NCBI GenBank assembly: GCA_024643985.1 | Contig: JAHELW010000009.1 | Location: 1-36,207 of the forward strand | Direction of reading: 5' to 3' | DNA: 36,207 nt | Source: Myxococcales bacterium | GTDB taxonomy: Bacteria > Myxococcota_A > Polyangia > Polyangiales > Houyiibacteriaceae | In this document: positions 18,261 through 25,574 of the stretch, in pieces | Layout of the letters: the number at the start of each line of letters is the position of its first letter | Position numbering within the stretch: position 1 is the first letter of the stretch | The notes under the pieces: generated by a model | The model's input: the letters and a program-made list of their open reading frames with translations, nothing else | Databases searched by the model: none | Told to the model about the DNA's origin: nothing | Position numbers and translations under genes: made by a program

Positions 18261-18293
18261 AAAACGGGGTCAGACCCCGTTTTCGAGGGGTTA
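18261..18293. repeat. Second copy of GGGGTC-type palindrome
   Basis: Arms AAAACGGGGTC and GACCCCGTTTT (18261-18271 and 18273-18283) flank a single A, followed by CGAGGGGTTAA. The core and this right flank match the palindrome near 9250, but the left AACCCCTCG arm is missing, so this is a shorter or decayed unit. It lies between the KstR-like palindrome and the start of the flavoprotein gene, within its probable leader. Confidence 0.8.
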
Positions 18294-18295
18294 AA

Positions 18296-18317
18296 AAAAT
18301 AGAACGTGTTCTATTTT
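18296..18317. promoter_or_regulatory. KstR-like operator palindrome upstream of flavoprotein gene
   Basis: Perfect 10-bp arms AAAATAGAAC and GTTCTATTTT flank GT. The central TAGAACGTGTTCTA matches the mycobacterial KstR consensus TNNAACNNGTTNNA at every fixed position. It lies 72 bp upstream of the flavoprotein ATG and 27 bp after the upstream lipoprotein stop, in an AT-rich island. On the minus strand it is followed by a run of T, so a weak intrinsic terminator for the upstream gene is the alternative. No TetR-family gene is in the window. Confidence 0.6.
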
Positions 18318-18343
18318 GACGGGTCGAGCGCCGCGAGTCAACC

Positions 18344-19576
18344 CTATTGCAGGCCGTCGTCGACCAGGTCGTCCCAGACCTGGGTGCCCTCGATGTGCGC
18401 GGTCACCCAATCGAGGACGGTGACCCCCGAGATCTCGACGTCGAGGCCCCCGCCGTCCGGCTCGGCCATCTCGGTGAGGAGGAAGGTGTGGGCGGTGCCC
18501 TCCGCGATGAACCGCTTGTAGCGGTCCTCGTAGAGCATCGTGGTCCGGCCGGTCTCCGCGAGAAGGGACTCGGTGAACTGGGCGGGAGGGATCATCAGGA
18601 AAAACGTCCCGATGACCGCGTCCGCGCTGAAGCTGAGGGCACTGATCGTGAAGTTGTCGTCGGCTTCGAGCTGCCACTCGATGAGCCGCGTCACGTGCCC
18701 GTTGCTCGTACAGTCCGTACAGGAGTCCGGCACGAGCGAAGTGGCGTTCCAGCCGGCGAGAAGCGTCTCGTCGACGAAGTCCGGATTGCCTTCTTTGGCC
18801 ACCCCCACCCCGGAGTCGTTGATCACGACGATTTCGGTCTCCGGATAATAGAAGCGTACCAACGGCAGCGCGACGATGGTGCCAAAGGCGCCGCCGCTGA
18901 TGCCGGTGAGCACGATGCGCCCGGGGTTCGGGAACTGCTCGAGGCCGATGTCGAGGGCCGCGGTGAGGTTTTGAAGGCCGCGCTGATAGGCCTGACTTTC
19001 CCCGGGCTCGCCTTCTCCAACGACACTGTTCGGAAGGACCCTATCGACGTCGCCCGCAAAGAGCGCGCCGTCGCAATAAGGCAGATAGAGAACGTCCCAG
19101 TCGGCGAGCGGATTGCCCTCGAAGGCCGGATTCAGAATGCCGGTCGGCGGCAGCGAGTTGGTCACCTCGAACGCGGAGCAGAAATCCTCCCAGCACGCCC
19201 CGCCGCCCTGAAGATAAATCACGAGGTCATCCGATGTGCCCTCCCGCGTGTCGACCGTGAACTCCGTCCCCCGCAGACAGAGCGGCCCGCGCGGTTCCTC
19301 GAGCGGCTCGGCCGGAACCGAGAACGTATGCGTGATGACGTCGCCTGCCTGCTTTGCCGCACCGCTGCTCTCCGGCGTGAACATCCCCACGTACTTCGTG
19401 AGCCCCTGGTCGTAGAGCTCTTCAAAGCTCGGTGCCGGCGCACCGCCGCCACCACCGGCTCCGCCTGCGCCACCGGAACCGCCGGTTCCAGCGGTTCCCG
19501 ACGTCCCGCTATCGCTGCCACAACCCACGAGCGCAACGACTGCGCTCAAACCCAAAGCCAAGACACCTGATCTCAT
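18344..19576 (-). CDS. Pectinacetylesterase-family lipoprotein
   Basis: 410 residues. A signal sequence ends in lipobox VALVGC, followed by a Ser/Gly spacer (GTAGTGGSGGAGGAGGGG) and then the catalytic region. Family landmarks are LVIYLQGGGACW, the Cys-bearing VLYLPYCDGALFAGD, the nucleophile elbow LTGISGGAFGT, and VVINDSGVGV with CTDCTSNGHVTR as the likely His region. These match the pectinacetylesterase/Notum-like hydrolase family (CE13), serine hydrolases that remove acyl groups from carbohydrates or, in Notum, from proteins. Substrate here cannot be told. The start is supported by GCGGAGGA five bases before the ATG. The GGAGGA, lipobox and Gly spacer indicate an exported, membrane-tethered enzyme. 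It is divergent from the outer-membrane-protein gene. Confidence 0.8.
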   Translation of the reverse strand: MRSGVLALGLSAVVALVGCGSDSGTSGTAGTGGSGGAGGAGGGGGAPAPSFEELYDQGLTKYVGMFTPESSGAAKQAGDVITHTFSVPAEPLEEPRGPLCLRGTEFTVDTREGTSDDLVIYLQGGGACWEDFCSAFEVTNSLPPTGILNPAFEGNPLADWDVLYLPYCDGALFAGDVDRVLPNSVVGEGEPGESQAYQRGLQNLTAALDIGLEQFPNPGRIVLTGISGGAFGTIVALPLVRFYYPETEIVVINDSGVGVAKEGNPDFVDETLLAGWNATSLVPDSCTDCTSNGHVTRLIEWQLEADDNFTISALSFSADAVIGTFFLMIPPAQFTESLLAETGRTTMLYEDRYKRFIAEGTAHTFLLTEMAEPDGGGLDVEISGVTVLDWVTAHIEGTQVWDDLVDDGLQ

Positions 19577-19665
19577 CGATTCCTCCGCGATTGCTCCATC
19601 GGTCAGTTGGCGGCGGTTCTACGCTGCTGCGTCCGGCCCGTCAACGATGCTAGCCTCCCGCTCGT

Positions 19666-20655
19666 ATGCGCGCGTCCAACCTGTTTGCTGCCGCGTTGGT
19701 CATCGCTTCCTCCGCCGTGTGGGCGCATGCGGAGGACGAATCCGCCGAGAACGCCGCGCCCGCCGAGCGCGAAGCGATCGTCGAAGCCACGAGCCGAGGG
19801 GACGCCGTCATCGAGACCGCCGCGCCGGGATGGCACTATCCCAAGGCCTATGCCGCGCGCCCGCTCGTGATGAACAAATACATGATTCGCGGCACATTCA
19901 TCGTGGACGTGAAACGCGCCGCGGTCGATCGGGCCGGCGTGCGAACGACCCGCCCGCTCGTCTCGATCGATCTCGGTGCGGCGTTCTCGCCGCTCGAAAA
20001 TCTCGAGGTCGGTGTCACCAACTACCGCGTCGGCTCGACCGGACCGGTCACGGGTCAAGCGATGTTCCCCATCGTGGTTTCGCCGATCGGAACCTTCGGC
20101 GACATGCCCGTCTACGTCCGCTACAGCTTCATGCGCAAGGACTACGTAGAGATGGCGGCCGACTTCGTGCTGTCGATTCCCTCGTGGACCAACCTCTCCG
20201 CCACGTTCGGCCTTCCGACGCGCATCCGCGTTCGCGACAAGGTCAGCATCGACACTGGCACCGAGCTCGTGGTTCTTTCGAACGGCGCGGGGCTCAACAT
20301 CGAGCTTCCGTTCAAATTCACCTACAGTCCGAAGCCGGCAGGTTTCATCACCCTGGACAGCGGTTTCTCGTTTCAAAACCTCGCGCGCCGGCTGACGGGC
20401 GGCAGCTACATCGACACGAATCTCGCGTTCCCGGTGGCACGCAATCAGGTGCTGGTACCCCTCGCGGTCGGCGGCGGCTACACGCTCGTCGTCAAGAACA
20501 TCGTCATGCTCGACTTCTTCGCGCGCGGCGGCTGGAACCCCTTCGTCTACGTCAATCCACCAAGCGGCGGCGGAATCAACGCCCTGCCCTTGCGCGATAG
20601 CTGGATCGTGTCGGCTGGCGTGGTCATTCACACGAGCCCGGTCCTGCAGGAGTGA
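19666..20655 (+). CDS. Probable outer-membrane beta-barrel protein
   Basis: 329 residues with a clear signal peptide (MRASNLFAAALVIASSAVWAHA, cleavage before EDES). The mature part shows alternating polar/hydrophobic strands throughout, such as VSIDLGAAFS, LEVGVTNYRVG, VYVRYSFMRKDYVEMAADFVLSI, GTELVVLSN and VGGGYTLVV, with short turns and few helices. This pattern is that of a barrel in the outer membrane. The last residue is Glu after a VVIHTSPVLQE end, not the usual terminal Phe. I do not recognise a family. It is divergent from the pectinacetylesterase gene and ends 3 bp before the convergent toxin stop. Function unknown. Confidence 0.65.
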   Translation: MRASNLFAAALVIASSAVWAHAEDESAENAAPAEREAIVEATSRGDAVIETAAPGWHYPKAYAARPLVMNKYMIRGTFIVDVKRAAVDRAGVRTTRPLVSIDLGAAFSPLENLEVGVTNYRVGSTGPVTGQAMFPIVVSPIGTFGDMPVYVRYSFMRKDYVEMAADFVLSIPSWTNLSATFGLPTRIRVRDKVSIDTGTELVVLSNGAGLNIELPFKFTYSPKPAGFITLDSGFSFQNLARRLTGGSYIDTNLAFPVARNQVLVPLAVGGGYTLVVKNIVMLDFFARGGWNPFVYVNPPSGGGINALPLRDSWIVSAGVVIHTSPVLQE

Positions 20656-20658
20656 CCT

Positions 20659-21426
20659 TCAGACGGTGGCGCCCGGCGCGGGAAGCACGCCATCGACTAC
20701 AAAAACCGCCCGCTCGAAGCTCGTGCGCGCACGCACGCTTGCCGGACCCGGCTGGAGCTCCACGCGCTCCCGGCTAGCGGTGCAGATCCACTGCTCGGGG
20801 TGGAGCGGCCTCTTGACGGTGAACACCGGCTCGAACAGCCCGAGGTTTGCGCCTGCCTCCGGATCCCGCGCCGACCGAAAACGGAACGCCGCCGTGCCGG
20901 CCTCTCGCATCGAGGCACCAAGCGGCTGCGAGGCGCGATAGCTGACCGGAGACGAGATCCGATCGGTGAAAGCGTCGAAAGGGGGCGCGACGAGGTCGAC
21001 CCCTTTCTTCGTCGACATGCGTACTTGAAACACCGTGAGGGGACGGGTCAGCGGCGAAAGATCGGCTTCGGTGCCCTCGAGAAAAAGCAACACGTAGTAC
21101 GACTTCTCCGCGAGGACGGTCGCGATCGTCTCGGCACAATAAAAGATGCCGCGCTCGCGCCGGGTACCGAAGCGCGAGCCGTATCGGAGCGGCGGATGCC
21201 GAAACGGTGTCGCGAGCAGGTAGTGAAGCCCGGCGAAGCGGCGTCCCGGCGGCCACGGCGGCTTTGCGGTGTCGATGAGCGATTCGAGCACCTGCTGCTC
21301 GTCGTCCGAATCGACGAGCTTCCGCGTCGAGGTCACGTGCTGCGATTCGACGGCACGCCACGCAACCCCTGCCAGACGAGCAGGCTCAAATCGTTCCGCG
21401 CATTGCGTCCAAATACTCGGCGACAT
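20659..21426 (-). CDS. RES-domain toxin of a type II toxin-antitoxin pair
   Basis: 255 residues with a RES fold: YGSRFGTRRERGIFYCAETIA supplies the conserved Arg (Arg85), VLAEKSYY the Glu, and RISSPVSYRAS the Ser that name the family. Characterised RES toxins (MbcT and relatives) degrade cellular NAD+ by phosphorolysis or hydrolysis and are neutralised by a Xre/MbcA/ParS antitoxin. The gene starts with ATG at 21426 inside the last codons of the antitoxin gene (41-bp overlap), so both should be translated from one message. The C-terminal 40 residues extend beyond the core. Activity is inferred from family membership. Confidence 0.85.
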   Translation of the reverse strand: MSPSIWTQCAERFEPARLAGVAWRAVESQHVTSTRKLVDSDDEQQVLESLIDTAKPPWPPGRRFAGLHYLLATPFRHPPLRYGSRFGTRRERGIFYCAETIATVLAEKSYYVLLFLEGTEADLSPLTRPLTVFQVRMSTKKGVDLVAPPFDAFTDRISSPVSYRASQPLGASMREAGTAAFRFRSARDPEAGANLGLFEPVFTVKRPLHPEQWICTASRERVELQPGPASVRARTSFERAVFVVDGVLPAPGATV

Positions 21427-21763
21427 CGACCAGGCCTTCGACCTTCTTCATGCGTTCGAGCGGAACGCCGCCCAGGTGACGATTGCCGGCCTCGAGCCAG
21501 GCACGAGCATGCGACTCGTTGCCCCCGACCAGCGCATCGAGGCTTCGAAAGACGCGCAGAAACAGCAGCGCCAGCTCCCCCTCCTTGCTGTCGAGCGGGA
21601 TCGGTCCGCGCTTCCCGTTGCGGATGCGCGAAAGCGTCGACTCGCTGGTGCCGACGATCTGCGCAAGCTCGGAGGAAGAGAGCCCGAGCGCTTCGCTCGC
21701 CCGCAGCAACGCCTTGCTGACCACGGCGGCTTCATCAGGCGCGATCGAGGCTGCAACCGACAT
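21386..21763 (-). CDS. Xre/MbcA/ParS-family antitoxin
   Basis: 125 residues from the ATG at 21763, which has AAAGGAG five bases upstream; the track start at 21784 falls inside the -10 box of the promoter and is rejected. The N-terminal half is a Xre helix-turn-helix (ALRASEALGLSSSELAQIVGTSESTLSRIRNG, with the track protein read from LLRASEALGL). The C-terminal half is the MbcA/ParS-type toxin-binding domain (FLRVFRSLDALVGGNESHARAWLEAGNRHLGG, ending near VAEYLDAM). It should bind its own promoter and block the toxin. It sits directly upstream of the RES gene with a 41-bp overlap, the standard order for this TA class. Confidence 0.88.
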   Translation of the reverse strand: MSVAASIAPDEAAVVSKALLRASEALGLSSSELAQIVGTSESTLSRIRNGKRGPIPLDSKEGELALLFLRVFRSLDALVGGNESHARAWLEAGNRHLGGVPLERMKKVEGLVDVAEYLDAMRGTI

Positions 21764-21767
21764 GGGG

Positions 21768-21782
21768 GCTCCTTTCAGGAGC
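21768..21782 (-). promoter_or_regulatory. Inverted repeat covering the antitoxin Shine-Dalgarno
   Basis: GCTCCT-TTC-AGGAGC forms a perfect 6-bp inverted repeat. On the minus strand one arm contains the AGGAG ribosome binding site used by the antitoxin ATG at 21763, so a hairpin here could limit translation. A DNA operator is the alternative reading. Confidence 0.45.
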
Positions 21783-21783
21783 A

Positions 21784-21812
21784 ACTATAGGACTCATTTC
21801 TTGCTAGTGCAA
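21784..21812 (-). promoter_or_regulatory. Sigma70-like promoter of the toxin-antitoxin operon
   Basis: On the minus strand TTGCAC (21812-21807) and TATAGT (21789-21784) are separated by exactly 17 bases, close to consensus, and the -10 lies 20 bases before the antitoxin start codon. An inverted repeat CTTGC-TAGT-GCAAG (21800-21813) overlaps the -35 box and is a good operator candidate for the Xre antitoxin. The -35 abuts the stop codon of the upstream metalloprotease gene. Confidence 0.65.
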
Positions 21813-23168
21813 GAGAGCCCAGGGCTTCGTCGCCCAAGAATCGTGCAATAACATGCAGTTGCCGACCGAGACGGCCCCCGCCATCGCAGGACCACCCTTT
21901 AGCACGATCGCGGCCGTCATCTCGTCGAGCGGCTGCTCCGCCCATGCGAGCAGCGTCTCGGGGCTCTCGGCCGCAAATATGAAGGCGTCGTCGCCAAACA
22001 CGACCGCAGACCGCCCAGGGTCCCCGCCCTCGACGTTCACGCCGTCGGCGAGCGTGCCCGCGCCGGTGGCGTCGTCAAACCGGACTCGCCACACGGCGAC
22101 GACCTCGGTTCCGTCGTCATAGATGGCCAGCTCGTCGCCAGCCCAGCTCAGCGCGGTCGCCCAGGCTTCTTCGTCGGCCACGCCCTGGCGGCGAAGAAAA
22201 CCGTACACGTACCAGGCCCCGTACCTGTTTCGCACCTCGGGCGACTGGCCGTCGAGAGGCGCGGGGTGCGCGACGTCGGGAATCGAGAGCACGGGCGCTC
22301 CGGCACCGTACCCTGCCATCACCTCGACCGCCGAGCCTGGCGGCGCCCCGAACGCATCGGCGCGGGCGCTCAACCCTTCGGCCAGCGTGGCGCGCGCCAT
22401 CAGCTCGAAACCGTACGAGTATGGGAAGCTCGATGCCGAATCGATGAGGGCGGCCTCCGGGTCCGCGACGAGCTCCCGCAGCCGCCCGGTGCTTTCGGCG
22501 TAAATCTCCTCCCAGTCCGGTGCAGAGGTGCCGATGCCGAGCACGTCGTAATACCACTGAAGCGAGCTGAAGACCGCATCGCCTTCAACGACGCTCCGCA
22601 CTCCCATGAAATCGTCTTCGGTTTCGGCGCCGGTGTTCACCGTGCTGAGGTTGAACTCGCTGTCTTGAATCGCGTGAATGAACTCGTGCGCGAGAATGAT
22701 CTGCGCGCTGCCGGGCTCGTAGTCTCTGTCGATGATCGTGATCGACCGACCGTTGCGGCGATAGTACGCGGCGATCTGCGTAATCCAATAGTCGGCCTGT
22801 GCCGCAGTGAGGCTGTCGCTCGCTTCGGGAATGAATCCGAGCATGCGAAGCCCCCGCGTCGCCGCGTCCTCTCCGGTGAGGTCTTCGAGGTCGAGACCGC
22901 TTCGCACTTCGTCTGCGTGCTGGTCGACCGAAATGGTTCGAATGCCGGGCATCGGAAACCCCTCTGCCTCGAGCATCTCCGCGACCGAGCTGTAGACGGC
23001 GGTCTGACACGCGCTCTGCGTGATGTCGCAGCGCGCGAGGTCTTGAATCGCAACCGGTGCCGGCGGCGCGTCCTCTCCGCAGCCGATCGAGACCCCCATC
23101 GTCAGAGCAAGGATCAACAGCGCCAAACGTCGCGTCGCTCCAGCACCAAGCAAGCTAGCGTTCCCCAT
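21804..23168 (-). CDS. Zinc metallopeptidase lipoprotein (HExxH, EGxA)
   Basis: 454 residues from the ATG at 23168; the track start at 23204 precedes the signal sequence. The N-terminus (RRLALLILALTMGVSIGC) ends in a lipobox with Cys30. The zinc motif is ILAHEFIHAIQD (His161, Glu162, His165) and a third ligand is likely Glu195 in SVVEGDAVFSS, so it looks like a gluzincin-type fold. The C-terminal half repeats acidic, alanine-rich segments typical of secreted proteins (WAGDELAIYDDGTEVVAVWRV). It should be anchored to a membrane facing the periplasm or outside. Substrate unknown. The stop codon lies inside the operator region of the downstream toxin-antitoxin operon. I cannot name a more precise family. 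Confidence 0.75.
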   Translation of the reverse strand: MGNASLLGAGATRRLALLILALTMGVSIGCGEDAPPAPVAIQDLARCDITQSACQTAVYSSVAEMLEAEGFPMPGIRTISVDQHADEVRSGLDLEDLTGEDAATRGLRMLGFIPEASDSLTAAQADYWITQIAAYYRRNGRSITIIDRDYEPGSAQIILAHEFIHAIQDSEFNLSTVNTGAETEDDFMGVRSVVEGDAVFSSLQWYYDVLGIGTSAPDWEEIYAESTGRLRELVADPEAALIDSASSFPYSYGFELMARATLAEGLSARADAFGAPPGSAVEVMAGYGAGAPVLSIPDVAHPAPLDGQSPEVRNRYGAWYVYGFLRRQGVADEEAWATALSWAGDELAIYDDGTEVVAVWRVRFDDATGAGTLADGVNVEGGDPGRSAVVFGDDAFIFAAESPETLLAWAEQPLDEMTAAIVLKGGPAMAGAVSVGNCMLLHDSWATKPWALLH

Positions 23169-23205
23169 CTCGACAGTATGTGGCCCGTCGGGCCGAACGG
23201 CCAAC

Positions 23206-24093
23206 TCACCGGGCCTTCACCAGCTCGGCGAGCTTCGGCAGGAGCGAAGAGTGCAGCGGATCGTGGCGGGGGTCGTTGCTGCTCATCGAGCGGAGGATCC
23301 CGTTCTGGTCGACGAGGTGGAACCCGGGAATCAGCCGGCGCGTCTCCGGGCCGATGAAACGCGCGTCGCCGACGAGGACGTACTCGTTCTCGCTCGTGCG
23401 AAGATCGAAGTGCCGGGCCCAATCACGGACGTCTTCTTTCTTCGGGGCCGTCTGCCCGTCCATTCCGTAGAGGACGAGCTGCACGAACACGACGTCGGGG
23501 CGCGAAAGCGACACGTTCGCGTACCCAACGGCATATCGCTCGATCGAAGGAAGGCCGGGCTGCGGCGTGATCCCTCGAAAGCGCGGCCTGCCGGGGTCGT
23601 TGCCGCCCGCGAACGCATGACACGCTTTGCACGTGAGCCCCACGACCTCGATGAGAACCACCTTCCCGCGAAAATCGCCGATCGCGGTGGCTCGTCCGTC
23701 TTGATCCTCGAGAACGAAGCTCGGGTAGAGCTGGCCGACCGACGGAGGCCAGCCGCGAAGCGACGCCTCGGGATCATACTTCGCAGTGCGCTCGCGTGGC
23801 GCACTCGTCGACGTGGGCGACGGTCGCGGAGGCGCGGCGCGCTTTGGTTGAAGCGCGCCCGGGTCCATTTGCTTCAGCGCGGCGATCGGGTCCTTTTCGA
23901 TTTCACGTGCCCAGTTCTTCTCCTCGGGCGGCGGCGGCGCTTGAAACTTGGTGGCGACCCATTCAGCGTCGATCACGGCCGGCGTGTCACCCTCGGCGGC
24001 AGCCGGTCGAGAAGCCTCGGAGCCATCAGCCGCAGGCGCACCCCGCTCGCACGAGGCGATCAGAACGGTCAATGCAATGCACGCCAGACGCAA
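23206..24093 (-). CDS. Thioredoxin-like (redoxin fold) lipoprotein
   Basis: 295 residues. Signal MRLACIALTVLIASC gives lipobox Cys15. A low-complexity Pro/Ala linker of about 100 residues follows, then a redoxin-type domain from about residue 118: VGQLYPSFVLEDQDGRATAIGDFRGKVVLIEVVG leads to an active-site CKAC (Cys155, Cys158). The CKAC is followed by His, so it is also a CXXCH. The rest (VGDARFIGPETRRLIPGFHLVDQNG) fits the end of a TlpA/peroxiredoxin-like fold. It may reduce disulfides or peroxides at the envelope. It lies 37 bp before the metallopeptidase start and 13 bp after the next gene upstream, so these genes may be co-transcribed. Confidence 0.72.
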   Translation of the reverse strand: MRLACIALTVLIASCERGAPAADGSEASRPAAAEGDTPAVIDAEWVATKFQAPPPPEEKNWAREIEKDPIAALKQMDPGALQPKRAAPPRPSPTSTSAPRERTAKYDPEASLRGWPPSVGQLYPSFVLEDQDGRATAIGDFRGKVVLIEVVGLTCKACHAFAGGNDPGRPRFRGITPQPGLPSIERYAVGYANVSLSRPDVVFVQLVLYGMDGQTAPKKEDVRDWARHFDLRTSENEYVLVGDARFIGPETRRLIPGFHLVDQNGILRSMSSNDPRHDPLHSSLLPKLAELVKAR

Positions 24094-24106
24094 GCGCTCA
24101 TCCTCA

Positions 24107-24598
24107 TCAGAACACGAATCGGGATGTGCGCGGATCCCATTGAACGGCGCGCTTCCTGTATTCGATCTGATTGTTGAGCCGGCGAATCTTGCCGCGCCGT
24201 ACGCCTAGCATGATGCCGCTGACCAAGACGCCGGTGATGCCGCCGACATAGAGCGGCATGCCAAATCCGACCAGCAAGCTGCCTGCGGTACTACAGCGGA
24301 GCTCCTCGACTCCGTTGACGACGACGGTGTAGCACTGGCGCGCAAGGCCCGGAAACACGAGCGCCGCGCCGACGACCGTCGCAGCCGACAGCCCGATGAG
24401 CGCGTTGCGCGAGCGCCGCGCCAGCACCTCGAGCTCGTCGCGCCGGAACTCGTCGTACGTTCTTCTCTCGGTCGGCTCCGCAAGCGGCGGAGGCGCATCG
24501 ACCATCGCCGGCTCTTGTGCAGACGCTGTGGTCTCCATACCGCCAACCGCCGAAACCGCAGTTCCAAAAGCCAGAAGTCCAAAGACAAGCCGGTTCAT
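24107..24598 (-). CDS. Small membrane protein with signal peptide, unknown function
   Basis: 163 residues from the ATG at 24598, chosen because GAGGGAGGGG lies just upstream; the track start at 24637 is 13 codons earlier. The N-terminus MNRLVFGLLAFGTAVSAVGG reads as a signal peptide ending near TTASAQE. After a Pro-rich and charged stretch (ERRTYDEFRRDELEVLARRSRN) come two hydrophobic helices (ALIGLSAATVVGAALVF and LVGFGMPLYVGGITGVLVSGIML), and a basic tail (RRGKIRRLNNQIEYRKR). A pair of Cys (QCYTVVVNGVEELRC) lies between the helices. No family recognised. It heads a minus-strand run with the redoxin-like and metallopeptidase genes. Confidence 0.65.
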   Translation of the reverse strand: MNRLVFGLLAFGTAVSAVGGMETTASAQEPAMVDAPPPLAEPTERRTYDEFRRDELEVLARRSRNALIGLSAATVVGAALVFPGLARQCYTVVVNGVEELRCSTAGSLLVGFGMPLYVGGITGVLVSGIMLGVRRGKIRRLNNQIEYRKRAVQWDPRTSRFVF

Positions 24599-24719
24599 CG
24601 TCCCCTCCCTCGTGGCGCCCTGTTGCGCCGCGGGCACGGTACCACGGTCGACCGACCGCGGCGCGTGCTGTGTTTTCGTTCATCGTGATTCTGCCAGGCT
24701 CAACCGCTATCTTGTAGAA

Positions 24720-25553
24720 ATGGGGTTGGGACGATTCTTGGCATGCTGCCTCAGCGCAGCATTGTTCGTGGGGTGTAGCGGCGACTCGGGCTCGGGCGGC
24801 GCGGCAGGCTCCGGCGGCAGCGGTGGCAGCGCCGGCTCTGGGGGCTCAGCGGCCTCCGGGGGCTTCGGAGGTGGGCTGCCGCCTTCGGCCGCGGAGCGAC
24901 CCGCCGACTACATTCGCAACACTGGATTTCACACACTCAAGATCGAGCTCGACGTACAAAGCGGGCTCGCCCCGCGCGCCGGTGCGGCCGACGAGCTCAT
25001 CGACGCGCTCTCCGGAGTGCTCGACAAGCCCGGCGGGATCGTCATCGTGGAGGACGAGAGCGATCTTCCGGCCGCGGACGACGGGGTCTGGACGTTCGGC
25101 GAGCTTCAAGCCCTTGCGGGCGAACGCGTCGGCATCGAGGAATCGGACGGCGAGATTTCACTCCACACCATGTGGCTCGGCGGCGAGTACGAGCAGTCGA
25201 ACGTCGTCGGCATTGCCTGGGGCAACCGGCACCTCGCGATGTTTGGCGAGCGCATCGACCGAGCGTGCAACGGGCTCCTGATCGGAGCGCTCACCTGCGG
25301 CCTCGCCGAGGCCACGATCTGGACGCACGAGGTGGGTCACGTCATCGGCCTGGTCGATCGAGGCACGCCCATGGTCAACGACCACAAGGACCCCGACCAC
25401 CCCGCCCACGACATCTCGCGCGAGTCGGTCATGTACTGGGCCTACGACGGTACCGACTTCACCGAGCTCGTCGCCGCGCTTACGGGCGACTCCGTGATCC
25501 CGTGGGGCGAGGAGTGCGAGCGGGATCTCGCAGCGGTTCGGAGCGGGAACTGA
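24720..25553 (+). CDS. Metzincin-type zinc protease lipoprotein
   Basis: 277 residues from the ATG at 24720; the 385-residue track ORF adds antisense sequence of the neighbouring gene. Signal MGLGRFLACCLSAALFVGC has lipobox Cys19, followed by a Gly/Ser spacer (GSGGAAGSGGSGGSAGSGGS). The catalytic motif is WTHEVGHVIGLVD (His203, Glu204, His207, Asp213 as third ligand in place of His), with the Met-turn in ESVMYW (Met238), the signature of metzincins such as matrixins and astacin relatives. The domain is compact, near 210 residues. It should act outside the cytoplasm on proteins or peptides. No Shine-Dalgarno is clear. It converges on the serpin gene across a 21-bp gap. Confidence 0.82.
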   Translation: MGLGRFLACCLSAALFVGCSGDSGSGGAAGSGGSGGSAGSGGSAASGGFGGGLPPSAAERPADYIRNTGFHTLKIELDVQSGLAPRAGAADELIDALSGVLDKPGGIVIVEDESDLPAADDGVWTFGELQALAGERVGIEESDGEISLHTMWLGGEYEQSNVVGIAWGNRHLAMFGERIDRACNGLLIGALTCGLAEATIWTHEVGHVIGLVDRGTPMVNDHKDPDHPAHDISRESVMYWAYDGTDFTELVAALTGDSVIPWGEECERDLAAVRSGN

Positions 25554-25574
25554 CCCGGCGCCGGGACGGCGCCC

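Noticed and set aside
18296-18317. Reading the AT-rich palindrome as an ordinary intrinsic terminator
   Set aside because: Only a few GC pairs in the stem and an exact fit to a known operator consensus make a protein-binding site more likely, though termination is not excluded.
24396-24719. N-terminal extension of the metzincin ORF
   Set aside because: It is antisense to the small membrane protein gene and its ribosome site; the signal peptide begins at 24720.
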